DNA of 64,000 bases from BOKV01 sp041739465 (GTDB lineage Bacteria > Pseudomonadota > Alphaproteobacteria > Rhizobiales > Rhizobiaceae). Below the pieces are notes generated by a model. It was not told the origin of the DNA. It saw only the letters and a program-made list of their open reading frames with translations, and ran no database searches. The first letter of the stretch is position 1. The number at the start of each line of letters is the position of its first letter. A program made the translations under genes and the position numbers. Below are positions 17,730-25,966 of this stretch, piece after piece. The stretch lies in contig JBGSNX010000045.1 of assembly GCA_041739465.1 (NCBI GenBank), positions 1 to 64,000 of the forward strand, given 5' to 3'.

Positions 17730-18862
17730 TTGGTGGCGCTATGGGCAGCCAGCCTAAACACGCCATCAACCTTGCCCTGCAGGGTGGCGGCGCGCATGGC
17801 GCGTACACCTGGGGCGTGCTCGACCGGTTGCTTGAAGAGGATGCCATTCATATCGAGGCGATTTCGGGGGCCAGCGCCGGGGCGATGAACGCCGTCTGCC
17901 TGGCGGACGGGTATCAGCGCAATGGCAGGCAGGGCGCGCGCGACCGGCTGCGTCATTTCTGGATGGCGGTGGGCAATTCAACGCAGTTCAGCCCGTTGCG
18001 GCGCACGCCGATCGAAGCCTGGCTTGGCACATGGTCGATGGACACTTCCCCCGCGCTGCTCGCGCTGGACCTGATGTCGCAGATCTATTCACCGTATGAT
18101 TTCAATCCGTTGGACATCAATCCGCTGCAGGACATCGTCGCTGAGCAGATCAATTTCAACAATGTGCAGCAGTGCAAGGCAATCCGGCTTTTTGTCTCGG
18201 CCACCAATGTGTGGAACGGCAAGGTGCGGGTGTTTGAAAACGAGGAAATCACCCTCAAGACGGTGATGGCCTCAAGTTGCCTGCCAAGCATGTACAAGGC
18301 GGTGAAAATTGACGGCGTGCCCTATTGGGACGGCGGCTATATGGGCAATCCGGTGTTGTTTCCGTTCTTCGATGTCACCGGCAGCGAGGATATCCTGCTT
18401 GTCCAGATCAACCCCATCGAGCGGATTGCAACGCCCAAGACCGCACGGCAAATCGCCAACCGCGTCAACGAAATCACCTTCAATGCCTCATTGCTGAGTG
18501 AACTTCGTGCCATCGGCTTTGTTTCGCGGCTGCTTCGCGAAGGCAAGATTTCACGCGAGGAATACCGCGACATCCGCATGCACCGCGTTGATGCGCCCGA
18601 TGAGCTGAAAAAGCTTTCCGCATCAACCAAACTCAACGCCGAACCCGATTTCCTCAACCATTTGATGGAATTGGGGCGGGGCGCCGCGCAAGCCTGGATC
18701 GACAGCGGCATGGAAAAGGTTGGCAAGGAAGCCGGAATAGACCTGCTCGATGAAATATCCTACGGCGTCAGCCAGCCGCTGCCAGCCTATGTTCCGCCTC
18801 GCGCGGCAATGGAGCTGGAGCGCGGTAAACGCCGCAAGTCACGGGCAAAGCCGGCCAAATAA
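17726..18862 (+). CDS. Patatin-like phospholipase family protein (candidate PHB-linked hydrolase)
   Basis: A 378-residue patatin-fold serine hydrolase whose ATG overlaps the bdhA stop (ATGA). It has the oxyanion loop LALQGGGAHGAYTWGVLD, the nucleophile elbow GASAG in ISGASAGAMNAV, and the dyad Asp in YWDGGYMGNP. There is no signal peptide or membrane helix, so it is likely cytoplasmic. The C-terminal tail is basic (GKRRKSRAKPAK). Tight coupling to 3-hydroxybutyrate dehydrogenase suggests it hydrolyses intracellular PHB or its oligomers, or a granule-surface lipid. This is inference; the family's default activity is acyl-lipid hydrolysis. Confidence 0.87.
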   Translation: MIGGAMGSQPKHAINLALQGGGAHGAYTWGVLDRLLEEDAIHIEAISGASAGAMNAVCLADGYQRNGRQGARDRLRHFWMAVGNSTQFSPLRRTPIEAWLGTWSMDTSPALLALDLMSQIYSPYDFNPLDINPLQDIVAEQINFNNVQQCKAIRLFVSATNVWNGKVRVFENEEITLKTVMASSCLPSMYKAVKIDGVPYWDGGYMGNPVLFPFFDVTGSEDILLVQINPIERIATPKTARQIANRVNEITFNASLLSELRAIGFVSRLLREGKISREEYRDIRMHRVDAPDELKKLSASTKLNAEPDFLNHLMELGRGAAQAWIDSGMEKVGKEAGIDLLDEISYGVSQPLPAYVPPRAAMELERGKRRKSRAKPAK

Positions 18863-18869
18863 CCGGCTT
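18848..18869 (+). terminator. Candidate bidirectional stem-loop between patatin gene and ispG
   Basis: A perfect 7-bp stem, AAGCCGG (18848-18854) with CCGGCTT (18863-18869) and an eight-base loop, lies at the convergent gene ends and contains the patatin stop. The minus-strand copy ends in TTT. The T-tracts are short, so confidence is modest. Confidence 0.35.
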
Positions 18870-20124
18870 ATTCGGCGGCGGTGCCCATCCGGCCCTTGCC
18901 GAACCGGTTTTCGATGTAGTCCAGCACCATTTTCTGGAAATCTTCGGCAATCGCCGGACCGCGCAGCGTTGCCGCCTTCTTGCCTTCGATGAATACCGGG
19001 GCGGCAGGGGTTTCGCCGGTGCCGGGCAGCGAGATGCCGATGTCGGCCTGCTTGGATTCGCCCGGTCCGTTGACGATACAGCCCATCACCGCAACGGTCA
19101 GCGCCTCAACCCCTGGATATTGCTCGCGCCAGACCGGCATTTCCTCGCGGATCTGGTTCTGGATTTTCTGCGCCAGTTCCTGAAAGACGGTTGATGTGGT
19201 GCGTCCGCAACCGGGGCAAGCAGCAACTATCGGCACGAATGAGCGAAAGCCCATGGTTTGCAGCAATTCCTGCGAAACCTTCACCTCGCGGGTGCGGTCG
19301 CCATTGGGTTCGGGTGTCAGTGAAATGCGAATGGTGTCGCCAATGCCCTGTTGCAGCAGCACGCCCATCGAGGCCGACGAGGCAACAATGCCCTTGGTGT
19401 CCATGCCCGCTTCGGTGAGGCCCAGATGCAGCGCATGATCGCAGCGCGACGCCAGATCGGTGTAGACGGCAATCAAATCCTGCACCTGGCTGACCTTGGC
19501 CGATAGGATGATCTTGGAGCGCGGCAGGCCAATGGCCTCGGCCTGATCGGCTGACATCAGCGCCGACTGCACGATGGTCTCGCGGGTCACTTGTTGGGCG
19601 GTCATGGGTGAGCCGTTGGCAGCATTCTCGTCCATCAGCCGGGTCAGCAGGGCCTGATCGAGCGATCCCCAATTGACACCGATGCGCACCGGCTTGTCGT
19701 AGCGGATCGCCATTTCGATGATGGACGCGAACTGGGTGTCCTTCTTGTTCTTGAAGCCGACATTGCCGGGATTGATCCGGTATTTGTCGAGCGCTTCCGC
19801 GCATGCCGGATGGTCGGCGAGCAATTTGTGGCCGATATAGTGAAAATCGCCAATCAAAGGCACGTTTATGTTGCGGGCGCGAAGCTTGTCGCGGATGTGC
19901 GGCACAGCCGCCGCCGCTTCATCACGGTCGACGGTGATGCGCACCAGTTCGGAACCTGCGCGGGCCAGCGCCGCGACCTGGCGAACGGTGCCGTCGATGT
20001 CTGCGGTATCCGTGTTGGTCATCGACTGGACAACCACCGGCGCGCCGCCGCCAACCATGACGCCGCCGACATCGACGCCGACTGTCAGCTTGCGGGGAAG
20101 GGGCGCACTCAAATATCGGGACAT
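18868..20124 (-). CDS. ispG: 4-hydroxy-3-methylbut-2-enyl-diphosphate synthase (flavodoxin/ferredoxin)
   Basis: A 418-residue iron-sulfur enzyme of the MEP isoprenoid pathway. It shows PVVVQSMTNTDTADIDGTV near the N-terminus, IGDFHYIGHKLL, KYRINPGNVGFKNK, and the cluster cysteines in CPGCGRTT and VAVMGCIVNGPGES. ATG 20124 (MSRYLSAPLPRK) is preferred; an upstream in-frame ATG at 20187 adds 21 residues without family support. Together with the prenyl synthase at 8592-9530 it is the second isoprenoid gene in the window, although the two are not linked in an operon. Confidence 0.95.
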   Translation of the reverse strand: MSRYLSAPLPRKLTVGVDVGGVMVGGGAPVVVQSMTNTDTADIDGTVRQVAALARAGSELVRITVDRDEAAAAVPHIRDKLRARNINVPLIGDFHYIGHKLLADHPACAEALDKYRINPGNVGFKNKKDTQFASIIEMAIRYDKPVRIGVNWGSLDQALLTRLMDENAANGSPMTAQQVTRETIVQSALMSADQAEAIGLPRSKIILSAKVSQVQDLIAVYTDLASRCDHALHLGLTEAGMDTKGIVASSASMGVLLQQGIGDTIRISLTPEPNGDRTREVKVSQELLQTMGFRSFVPIVAACPGCGRTTSTVFQELAQKIQNQIREEMPVWREQYPGVEALTVAVMGCIVNGPGESKQADIGISLPGTGETPAAPVFIEGKKAATLRGPAIAEDFQKMVLDYIENRFGKGRMGTAAE

Positions 20125-20426
20125 GCCAGCACCTTGGGGAAACGAATTGCCTGAGATTTGGGCCAGCCAGCCAGCCAAGTCAACCAAACCGGTGGTTTCT
20201 TTGTCATTTGTACGAAGAATTCAGGGTTTACCGATCAAGGGCCAATTATGCGCATTGGCCATCGCCTGCGCAAGGTTCTAGTGTCGGCGGTGGATCATTC
20301 TCGGTTGCACCAAAGGCGCAATGCCAAAGCCGCATTGCTTCACGGGCCTTGCGGGTTTAAACCGGACATATCCAATTCACGCAGAGGCCGGGTTCTCCGG
20401 ACAAGCGATTTCACAGGAGGATTTCC
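20125..20426 (+). promoter_or_regulatory. Divergent intergenic region ispG/phaA with inverted repeat
   Basis: A 302-base non-coding stretch between divergent ispG and phaA. It holds four tandem CCAG-like units at 20162-20177 and a perfect inverted repeat, GCAATGC (20318-20324) and GCATTGC (20332-20338) with a 7-base spacer, about 90 bases before the phaA ATG. A TTGC at 20305-20308 pairs with the left arm as TTGC-N9-GCAA. The repeat is a candidate PhaR operator. I see no convincing open reading frame. Confidence 0.4.
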
Positions 20427-21611
20427 ATGAGCAAGCAAGACGCAATTGTCATTGTCGGCGCGGCACGCACGCCCGTCGGTTCGTTCAATGGTGCGTTTGG
20501 TGAAACACCAGCGCATGTGCTGGGGTCTATCGCCATCAAGGCTGCGCTTGAGCGCGCCGGTGTTGATCCTGCCGATGTTGACGAGGTGATCATGGGCCAG
20601 ATCCTGACGGCAGCGCAGGGCCAGAACCCGGCGCGTCAGGCGGCCATCGGGGCGGGCATTCCCAACGAGGCAACGGCCTGGGGCCTCAACCAGCTTTGCG
20701 GCTCGGGTCTTCGGGCCGTTGCGCTTGGCATGCAACAGATTGCCAATGGCGATGCCGACATCATCGTGGCTGGCGGGCAGGAATCCATGTCCATGGCACC
20801 GCATGCGGCGCATCTGCGCAGCGGCACCAAGATGGGCGACATGAAAATGACCGACACCATGATGAAGGACGGCCTGACCGATGCGTTCTTCGGCTACCCG
20901 ATGGGCAACACGGCAGAAAACGTTGCGCGCCAGTGGCAGCTCTCGCGCGACGAGCAGGACAAGTTTGCGGTCGCTTCGCAAAACAAGGCGGAAGCCGCGC
21001 AAAAGGCTGGCAAGTTCAAGGATGAAATCATTCCGGTAACTCTCAAGACCCGCAAAGGCGATGTGGTCGTATCGGACGACGAGTACATCAAGCACGGCGT
21101 GACGCTTGACGGTATTGCCAAGCTGCGCCCGGCCTTCGACAAGGAAGGCACTGTGACGGCGGCCAATGCATCGGGCATCAATGACGGGGCGGCGGCAGTG
21201 GTACTGATGCGCGCTTCGGAAGCTGACAAGCGCGGCATCAAGCCGATGGCAAAGGTGGTTTCATGGGCAACGGCTGGCGTTGATCCGCAGATAATGGGCA
21301 CGGGCCCGATCCCGGCTTCGCGCAAGGCTCTGAAAAAGGCAGGCTGGAAGGTCGAAGACCTCGATCTGGTGGAAGCCAATGAAGCGTTTGCGGCGCAGGC
21401 CTGCGCTGTCAACAAGGACATGGGTTGGGATCCGGCAATCGTCAACGTGAATGGCGGGGCGATTGCCATTGGCCATCCTGTCGGAGCGTCTGGTGCACGC
21501 GTTCTCAACACGCTGCTGTTTGAAATGCAGCGCCGTGATGCCAAACGCGGCCTTGCCACGCTGTGCATCGGCGGCGGCATGGGTGTTGCACTTTGCGTGG
21601 AACGCGATTGA
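20427..21611 (+). CDS. phaA: Acetyl-CoA C-acetyltransferase (beta-ketothiolase)
   Basis: A 394-residue biosynthetic thiolase with all three catalytic residues: Cys91 in NQLCGSGLRAV, His350 in AIAIGHPVGASG and Cys380 in LCIGGGMGVAL. It condenses two acetyl-CoA to acetoacetyl-CoA for PHB synthesis, with phaB immediately downstream on the same strand. It has a strong AGGAGG site before ATG 20427. The polymerase gene phaC is not in the window, which is common for alphaproteobacteria where phaAB and phaC are separate. Confidence 0.96.
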   Translation: MSKQDAIVIVGAARTPVGSFNGAFGETPAHVLGSIAIKAALERAGVDPADVDEVIMGQILTAAQGQNPARQAAIGAGIPNEATAWGLNQLCGSGLRAVALGMQQIANGDADIIVAGGQESMSMAPHAAHLRSGTKMGDMKMTDTMMKDGLTDAFFGYPMGNTAENVARQWQLSRDEQDKFAVASQNKAEAAQKAGKFKDEIIPVTLKTRKGDVVVSDDEYIKHGVTLDGIAKLRPAFDKEGTVTAANASGINDGAAAVVLMRASEADKRGIKPMAKVVSWATAGVDPQIMGTGPIPASRKALKKAGWKVEDLDLVEANEAFAAQACAVNKDMGWDPAIVNVNGGAIAIGHPVGASGARVLNTLLFEMQRRDAKRGLATLCIGGGMGVALCVERD

Positions 21612-21733
21612 ACTACAAAAACAACGTAAGAAAACGGCAGTCAGGGGGCGGAGGAAGCGAGCAAGACATATTTGGCAATGTGCCGTTTGTCTTTTCGCTG
21701 CTCCCTGTTGGCTAAACTGGAGGAGGAAAACGC

Positions 21734-22456
21734 ATGGGTAAGACAGCATTGGTCACTGGTGGGTCGCGCGGTATTGGCGCGGCCATTTCGAAGGCGCTCA
21801 AGGCAGCGGGCTACACGGTCGCCGCCAATTATGCCGGCAATGACGAGGCAGCAAAGGCCTTCACTGCCGAGACCGGAATTGCCACCTACAAATGGTCGGT
21901 TGCTGATTATGAGGCTTGTGCCGCCGGCATCGCCAAGGTCGAGGCGGACCTTGGTCCGGTTTCGGTACTGGTCAACAATGCCGGCATTACCCGCGATGCA
22001 CCATTCCACAAGATGACACCCCAGCAGTGGAATGAGGTTATTTCCACCAATTTGAGCGGCGTCTTCAACATGACCCACCCGCTTTGGGAAGGCATGCGCA
22101 CCCGCAAGTTTGGGCGCATCATCACCATCAGCTCGATCAACGGTCAAAAAGGCCAGTTCGCGCAGGCAAACTATTCAGCGGCCAAGGCTGGCGACATCGG
22201 TTTCAGCCGGGCACTGGCGCAGGAAGGCGCACGCAACAACATCACGGTCAATGTGGTGGCTCCCGGCTACATTGCTACTGACATGGTGATGGCGGTGCCT
22301 GAAAAGGTTCGCGAAAGCATCATCGCGCAAATCCCGGTTGGCAGGCTTGGCGAGCCAGAAGAAATTGCGCGCTGCGTGGTGTTTCTGGCCTCCGAAGACG
22401 CCGGCTTCATCACCGGTGCAACGATCTCAGCCAATGGCGGCCAGTATTTCAGCTGA
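21734..22456 (+). CDS. phaB: Acetoacetyl-CoA reductase
   Basis: A 240-residue short-chain dehydrogenase. It has the cofactor motif GGSRGIGAAIS (9-19), NNAGITRD, and the catalytic residues Ser133/134, Tyr147 and Lys151 in SINGQKGQFAQANYSAAK, the signature of PhaB. It reduces acetoacetyl-CoA to (R)-3-hydroxybutyryl-CoA with NADPH. GGAGGAGG precedes ATG 21734. The 122-base gap from phaA holds the long-range repeat AAACGGCA/TGCCGTTT (21632-21639 and 21681-21688). Confidence 0.95.
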   Translation: MGKTALVTGGSRGIGAAISKALKAAGYTVAANYAGNDEAAKAFTAETGIATYKWSVADYEACAAGIAKVEADLGPVSVLVNNAGITRDAPFHKMTPQQWNEVISTNLSGVFNMTHPLWEGMRTRKFGRIITISSINGQKGQFAQANYSAAKAGDIGFSRALAQEGARNNITVNVVAPGYIATDMVMAVPEKVRESIIAQIPVGRLGEPEEIARCVVFLASEDAGFITGATISANGGQYFS

Positions 22457-22519
22457 TCTGGCGACAGGGACCGCCATGGGCGAAGCATTGCGCATGGCTT
22501 TTGACCCCGTGACAGCGCA

Positions 22520-23164
22520 ATGAGCCTGTTGTTTCCATTGGCGGTTGTCTTGGGGGTTCTGTACGGGCTGTTGTTTCTGCAACGGCCGCGAAATCTGGCG
22601 CGGGCTGTGGCCAAGACCGGTGCCATCGCATTGCTGTCGCTTGCGGCGCTGGCGGCGGATCTGCCGGTGCTGCTGGTGGCAGCACTCGCCTTGAGCGCGC
22701 TTGGCGACTGGTTTCTTGCGTTCGAGGGCGAGCGCAATTTTCTTGGCGGCCTGGTTTCATTCCTGCTGGCGCACCTTTGTTACGCCGCGCTTTTTACAGG
22801 CGGGCAGGATGCAGTCTTCAGCGCGGGATTGCCCTTCTTTGCGGGGACAATTGTCATCTTTGCATTTGCACTTGGCGTTTTGCGCAAGCTGAGGCCGCAC
22901 CTGGGCAAAATGCGGTTGCCGGTCACGGTCTATACCGGCGTGCTTTGTGCCATGGCCGTGGCTGCGCTTTCACGCGGGCCTGATGTTTTGCTTCTTCCAG
23001 GCGTCGTTTTGCTGCTGGTTTCCGATGCCGTGCTGGCATTCGAGCGGTTTGTCTTTGACAGGCGCGCCCCGCAACGCAGCTGGAGTTCGCCCGTGGTCTG
23101 GTTCAGCTATCTTGCGGGCCAAGCACTGGTTACGGCTTCGTTCATGTATGCCGGCCAGCTTTAG
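22520..23164 (+). CDS. Lysoplasmalogenase family protein (YhhN/TMEM86)
   Basis: A 214-residue protein with about eight hydrophobic helices and the YhhN family acidic/glycine positions LSALGDWFLAFEGERNFLGGLVSFLLAHLCYAALF and LLVSDAVLAFERFVF. Animal TMEM86 members hydrolyse lysoplasmalogens; bacterial members are little studied and the substrate here is unknown. It follows phaB on the same strand. Its last four bases overlap convergent gloB. Confidence 0.82.
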   Translation: MSLLFPLAVVLGVLYGLLFLQRPRNLARAVAKTGAIALLSLAALAADLPVLLVAALALSALGDWFLAFEGERNFLGGLVSFLLAHLCYAALFTGGQDAVFSAGLPFFAGTIVIFAFALGVLRKLRPHLGKMRLPVTVYTGVLCAMAVAALSRGPDVLLLPGVVLLLVSDAVLAFERFVFDRRAPQRSWSSPVVWFSYLAGQALVTASFMYAGQL

Positions 23165-23925
23165 CCGCGGTTCTTGCGCTCGCGGATCTGCGCAAAAACC
23201 TCTGCATCGGTAGCGCTTTCCATGCCCAGATTGCGGCGGATTGCCGGATCTGCTGCCCGCATAAACGGGTTTGTCGTCAGTTCCCGCGCGATTGTTGTCG
23301 GAAGGGTTGGCAGCCCCTTGGCCCGCAATTCTTCGGTTTCGACCAACCGTGCGGCAAGCGCGGTGTTTTCCGGGTCGATCCCGACAGAAAACCGCGCATT
23401 TGACAGCGTGTATTCATGGCCGCAATAGACCTGCGTTTGTGGCGGCAGGGCGGCAAGCTTTTGGAGTGACTGCCACATCTGCGCGGGGGTTCCCTCAAAC
23501 AGGCGGCCACACCCCATCGCAAACAGAGTGTCGGCGGTAAAAACGATCTGCGCCCCGGTGAAATGATAATTCAGCATGTCGAGGGTGTGGCCGGGCGTGG
23601 CAATGACCTTGATGGTGTCGCCGGCCAATTCCAGCGTGTCGCCTTCGCGCACGACTTCGTCTATTCCGGCAATTGCCGCGTTGTCCGGTCCGATCACCTT
23701 GCAGCCGGTTTTTGCCTTCAATTCTGCAATGCCCTGTACATGGTCGACATGGTGGTGGGTGACGAGGATGTGGGTCAGCTTCCAGCCTGCGGCAGCAAGC
23801 TCCGCCAAAATTGCCCCGGCATCGGGCGCATCGATTGAAATTGTCTGTCCGGTCTTGGCATCGTGGGTGAGGACGCCAAAATTGTCGTCGAGACAGTTGA
23901 ACTGGCGGATCTGCAATTTTTGCAT
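23161..23925 (-). CDS. gloB: Hydroxyacylglutathione hydrolase (glyoxalase II)
   Basis: A 254-residue metallo-beta-lactamase-fold enzyme started at ATG 23925 (MQKLQIRQFNCLDDNFGVL). The metal-binding motif is THHHVDHVQG, with further ligands in ATPGHTLDMLNYH, FTADTLFAMGCGRLFEGT and YCGHEYT. The C-terminal HAGH-type domain ends ATDAEVFAQIRERKNRG. It converts S-D-lactoylglutathione to D-lactate and glutathione in methylglyoxal detoxification. The start is divergent from the methyltransferase at 23998, leaving a 72-base shared promoter region. Confidence 0.93.
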   Translation of the reverse strand: MQKLQIRQFNCLDDNFGVLTHDAKTGQTISIDAPDAGAILAELAAAGWKLTHILVTHHHVDHVQGIAELKAKTGCKVIGPDNAAIAGIDEVVREGDTLELAGDTIKVIATPGHTLDMLNYHFTGAQIVFTADTLFAMGCGRLFEGTPAQMWQSLQKLAALPPQTQVYCGHEYTLSNARFSVGIDPENTALAARLVETEELRAKGLPTLPTTIARELTTNPFMRAADPAIRRNLGMESATDAEVFAQIRERKNRG

Positions 23926-23997
23926 CTTTGTGTTCCTGCAATTGGCCGAAGCGTTGCGCAAGCGTATATAGCTTCAGGATTGCTACTGGAAGTTTTC

Positions 23998-24759
23998 ATG
24001 TTCGTTGACGTCGTTGATCTGCGCGAATTTTACGCAACGCCGCTCGGGCGCATTGTGGCGCGTTCGCTTGACCAGTCGATCGGCCAGATTTGGCCGGAAG
24101 CACACGATGAACGACTTGCGGCGCTCGGCTTCTGTCTGCCCTGGATCGATCGCTATCGTGAACGCTGCGAGCGGGTGATGGCCTTGATGCCTGCCCAGCA
24201 GGGTGCGCTGGAATGGCCTCAAGGCGGCCCGTCGCTGACGGCGCTGGTGATCGACGAACAATTGCCGCTGCCCGATTCTTCGCTCGACCGGCTGCTGATG
24301 GTGCACCTGCTGGAACATTCGGAAAATCCGGGCGAAACGCTCAATGAAGCCTGGCGGGTGCTCGCGCCTGGCGGGAAGCTGCTGATTGTTGTTCCGAACC
24401 GGCGCGGTCTGTGGGCCCGGCTTGAGCACACACCTTTTGGCATTGGCCGCCCGTTCAGCCGCGGACAATTGTCGAAATTGTTGCGCGATGCCTTGTTGAC
24501 CCCAACTGTCTGGTCGGACGGGCTGCATTTTCCACCGATGCGAAGGCGCGGGTATTCGCGCATCAAGACCGCATTTGAATGGCTGGGCAGGCATTTGTGG
24601 CCGGCATTCAGCGGTGTCATTCTGGTGGAAGCCACAAAGCGGCTGTATCAGGGCCTGCCTGCTCCGGCGCGGGCGCGACGCCATTTCATGGTGCCGGTGC
24701 TTGCGCCGCAAGCCACTGCGCTGCTGCCGCACAAGAAAACCGATGCCGGGAAACAGTGA
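23998..24759 (+). CDS. Class I SAM-dependent methyltransferase, substrate unknown
   Basis: A 253-residue protein. The middle carries the methyltransferase core LPLPDSSLDRLLMVHLLEHSENPGETLNEAWRVLAPGGKLLIVVPN, with the DR-x3-HLLEH and LAPGG elements of the UbiE/Methyltransf_11 group. The usual N-terminal DxGxG SAM loop is weak: the equivalent region reads RVMALMPAQQGALEWP. A basic C-terminal segment follows. It is divergent from gloB, a pairing common in rhizobia. The substrate cannot be read from the sequence. Confidence 0.85.
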   Translation: MFVDVVDLREFYATPLGRIVARSLDQSIGQIWPEAHDERLAALGFCLPWIDRYRERCERVMALMPAQQGALEWPQGGPSLTALVIDEQLPLPDSSLDRLLMVHLLEHSENPGETLNEAWRVLAPGGKLLIVVPNRRGLWARLEHTPFGIGRPFSRGQLSKLLRDALLTPTVWSDGLHFPPMRRRGYSRIKTAFEWLGRHLWPAFSGVILVEATKRLYQGLPAPARARRHFMVPVLAPQATALLPHKKTDAGKQ

Positions 24760-24861
24760 CATCTACAAAAGCAGAAGGCCGTTGCGCTGCATGCCAAACT
24801 GCTTTCGTCCGAACCAAACATGCTTTAGAGCAAGCGCAAGTGCTTGAGGGAGTGAAATTGC

Positions 24862-25962
24862 ATGAGCGTGCAGAAAGACTTTCCGCAGCCAAGGCGCGGT
24901 GTCTTGGAAATCGAAGCCTATGTTCCCGGCCGCTCAAAGGCCGCGCCGGGCGTAAAACTGCACAAGCTTTCATCCAACGAGTCGCCGCTTGGGGCCAGCG
25001 CTGCCGCACGCGCAGCGTATGCAGCATCAGGCGAGAAGCTTGAAGACTATCCTGACGGCTCCGCCACAAAGCTGCGCGAAGCGATCGCTGCCGCACACGG
25101 CATCAACTCGGCCAACATTGTCTGCGGCAATGGTTCTGACGAATTGCTGGAGCTTTTGGCGCGCGCTTATGTCGAGACCGGCGACGAAGTCATCTATTCG
25201 CGGCACGGATTTCTGGTTTACCGGATCGCAACGCTGGCAGCAGGCGGTGTTCCGGTGGTTGCCGAAGAGCGCGATTTGACCGCCGATGTTGACGCGATGT
25301 TGGCATGCGTCACCCCCAAGACCCGGCTGGTGTTCTTGGCAAACCCCAACAATCCGACCGGGACTTATCTCCCGATCAGTGAGGTCAAGCGCCTGCATGC
25401 CGGATTGCCTGGCAATGTTGTGCTGGTGCTTGATGCAGCCTATGCCGAATATGTTCGCCGCAATGACTATGAAGCTGGCATGGAACTGGTTTCCTCGGCA
25501 CAGAACGTGGTGATGACCCGCACCTTTTCGAAGATTCACGGGCTTGCCGCTTTGCGCATCGGCTGGTGCTTTTGCCCGCCGCACATTGCCGACGTGTTGA
25601 ACCGGGTACGTGGGCCGTTCAATCTGAACAGTGCAGCCATTGCGGCAGGTGCTGCAGCGATTGCCGACCGGGGCCATGTTGAAAACGCCATAGCCCACAA
25701 TGAGCGCTGGTTGTCCTGGACAAGGGCAGAACTGGAAAAACTGGGTCTCACCGTCACGCCGTCCGTCGGCAATTTTCTGCTGATCCACTTCCCCGCAGTT
25801 GCGGGCAAGGCGGCTGGCGATGCCGACGCATTCCTGATCGAGCGCGGCTATGTGTTGCGCGCCGTCAAAGGCTACGGCCTGCCGGACTGCCTGCGCATGA
25901 CCATCGGCAGCGAAGAGGCCAACCGCGGCGTCATCGCAGCGCTCGCGCAATTCATGGGCTGA
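24862..25962 (+). CDS. hisC: Histidinol-phosphate (aromatic) aminotransferase
   Basis: A 366-residue PLP-dependent fold-I transaminase. The substrate/PLP motifs are KLSSNESPLGAS near the N-terminus, FLANPNNPTGTY with the PLP-contacting Asn, VLDAAYAEY, and the Schiff-base lysine in TFSKIHGLAALRIGW. GAGGGA precedes ATG 24862. It is followed four bases later by a prephenate/arogenate dehydrogenase gene, so its main task may be aromatic amino acid transamination (HisC2-type) rather than histidine synthesis. No other his genes are nearby. Confidence 0.92.
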   Translation: MSVQKDFPQPRRGVLEIEAYVPGRSKAAPGVKLHKLSSNESPLGASAAARAAYAASGEKLEDYPDGSATKLREAIAAAHGINSANIVCGNGSDELLELLARAYVETGDEVIYSRHGFLVYRIATLAAGGVPVVAEERDLTADVDAMLACVTPKTRLVFLANPNNPTGTYLPISEVKRLHAGLPGNVVLVLDAAYAEYVRRNDYEAGMELVSSAQNVVMTRTFSKIHGLAALRIGWCFCPPHIADVLNRVRGPFNLNSAAIAAGAAAIADRGHVENAIAHNERWLSWTRAELEKLGLTVTPSVGNFLLIHFPAVAGKAAGDADAFLIERGYVLRAVKGYGLPDCLRMTIGSEEANRGVIAALAQFMG

Positions 25963-25966
25963 ACCA

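Noticed and set aside
20162..20177. Tandem CCAG units as a possible microsatellite or CRISPR-like repeat
   Set aside because: Only four 4-base units; no spacers, and too short to be more than chance.
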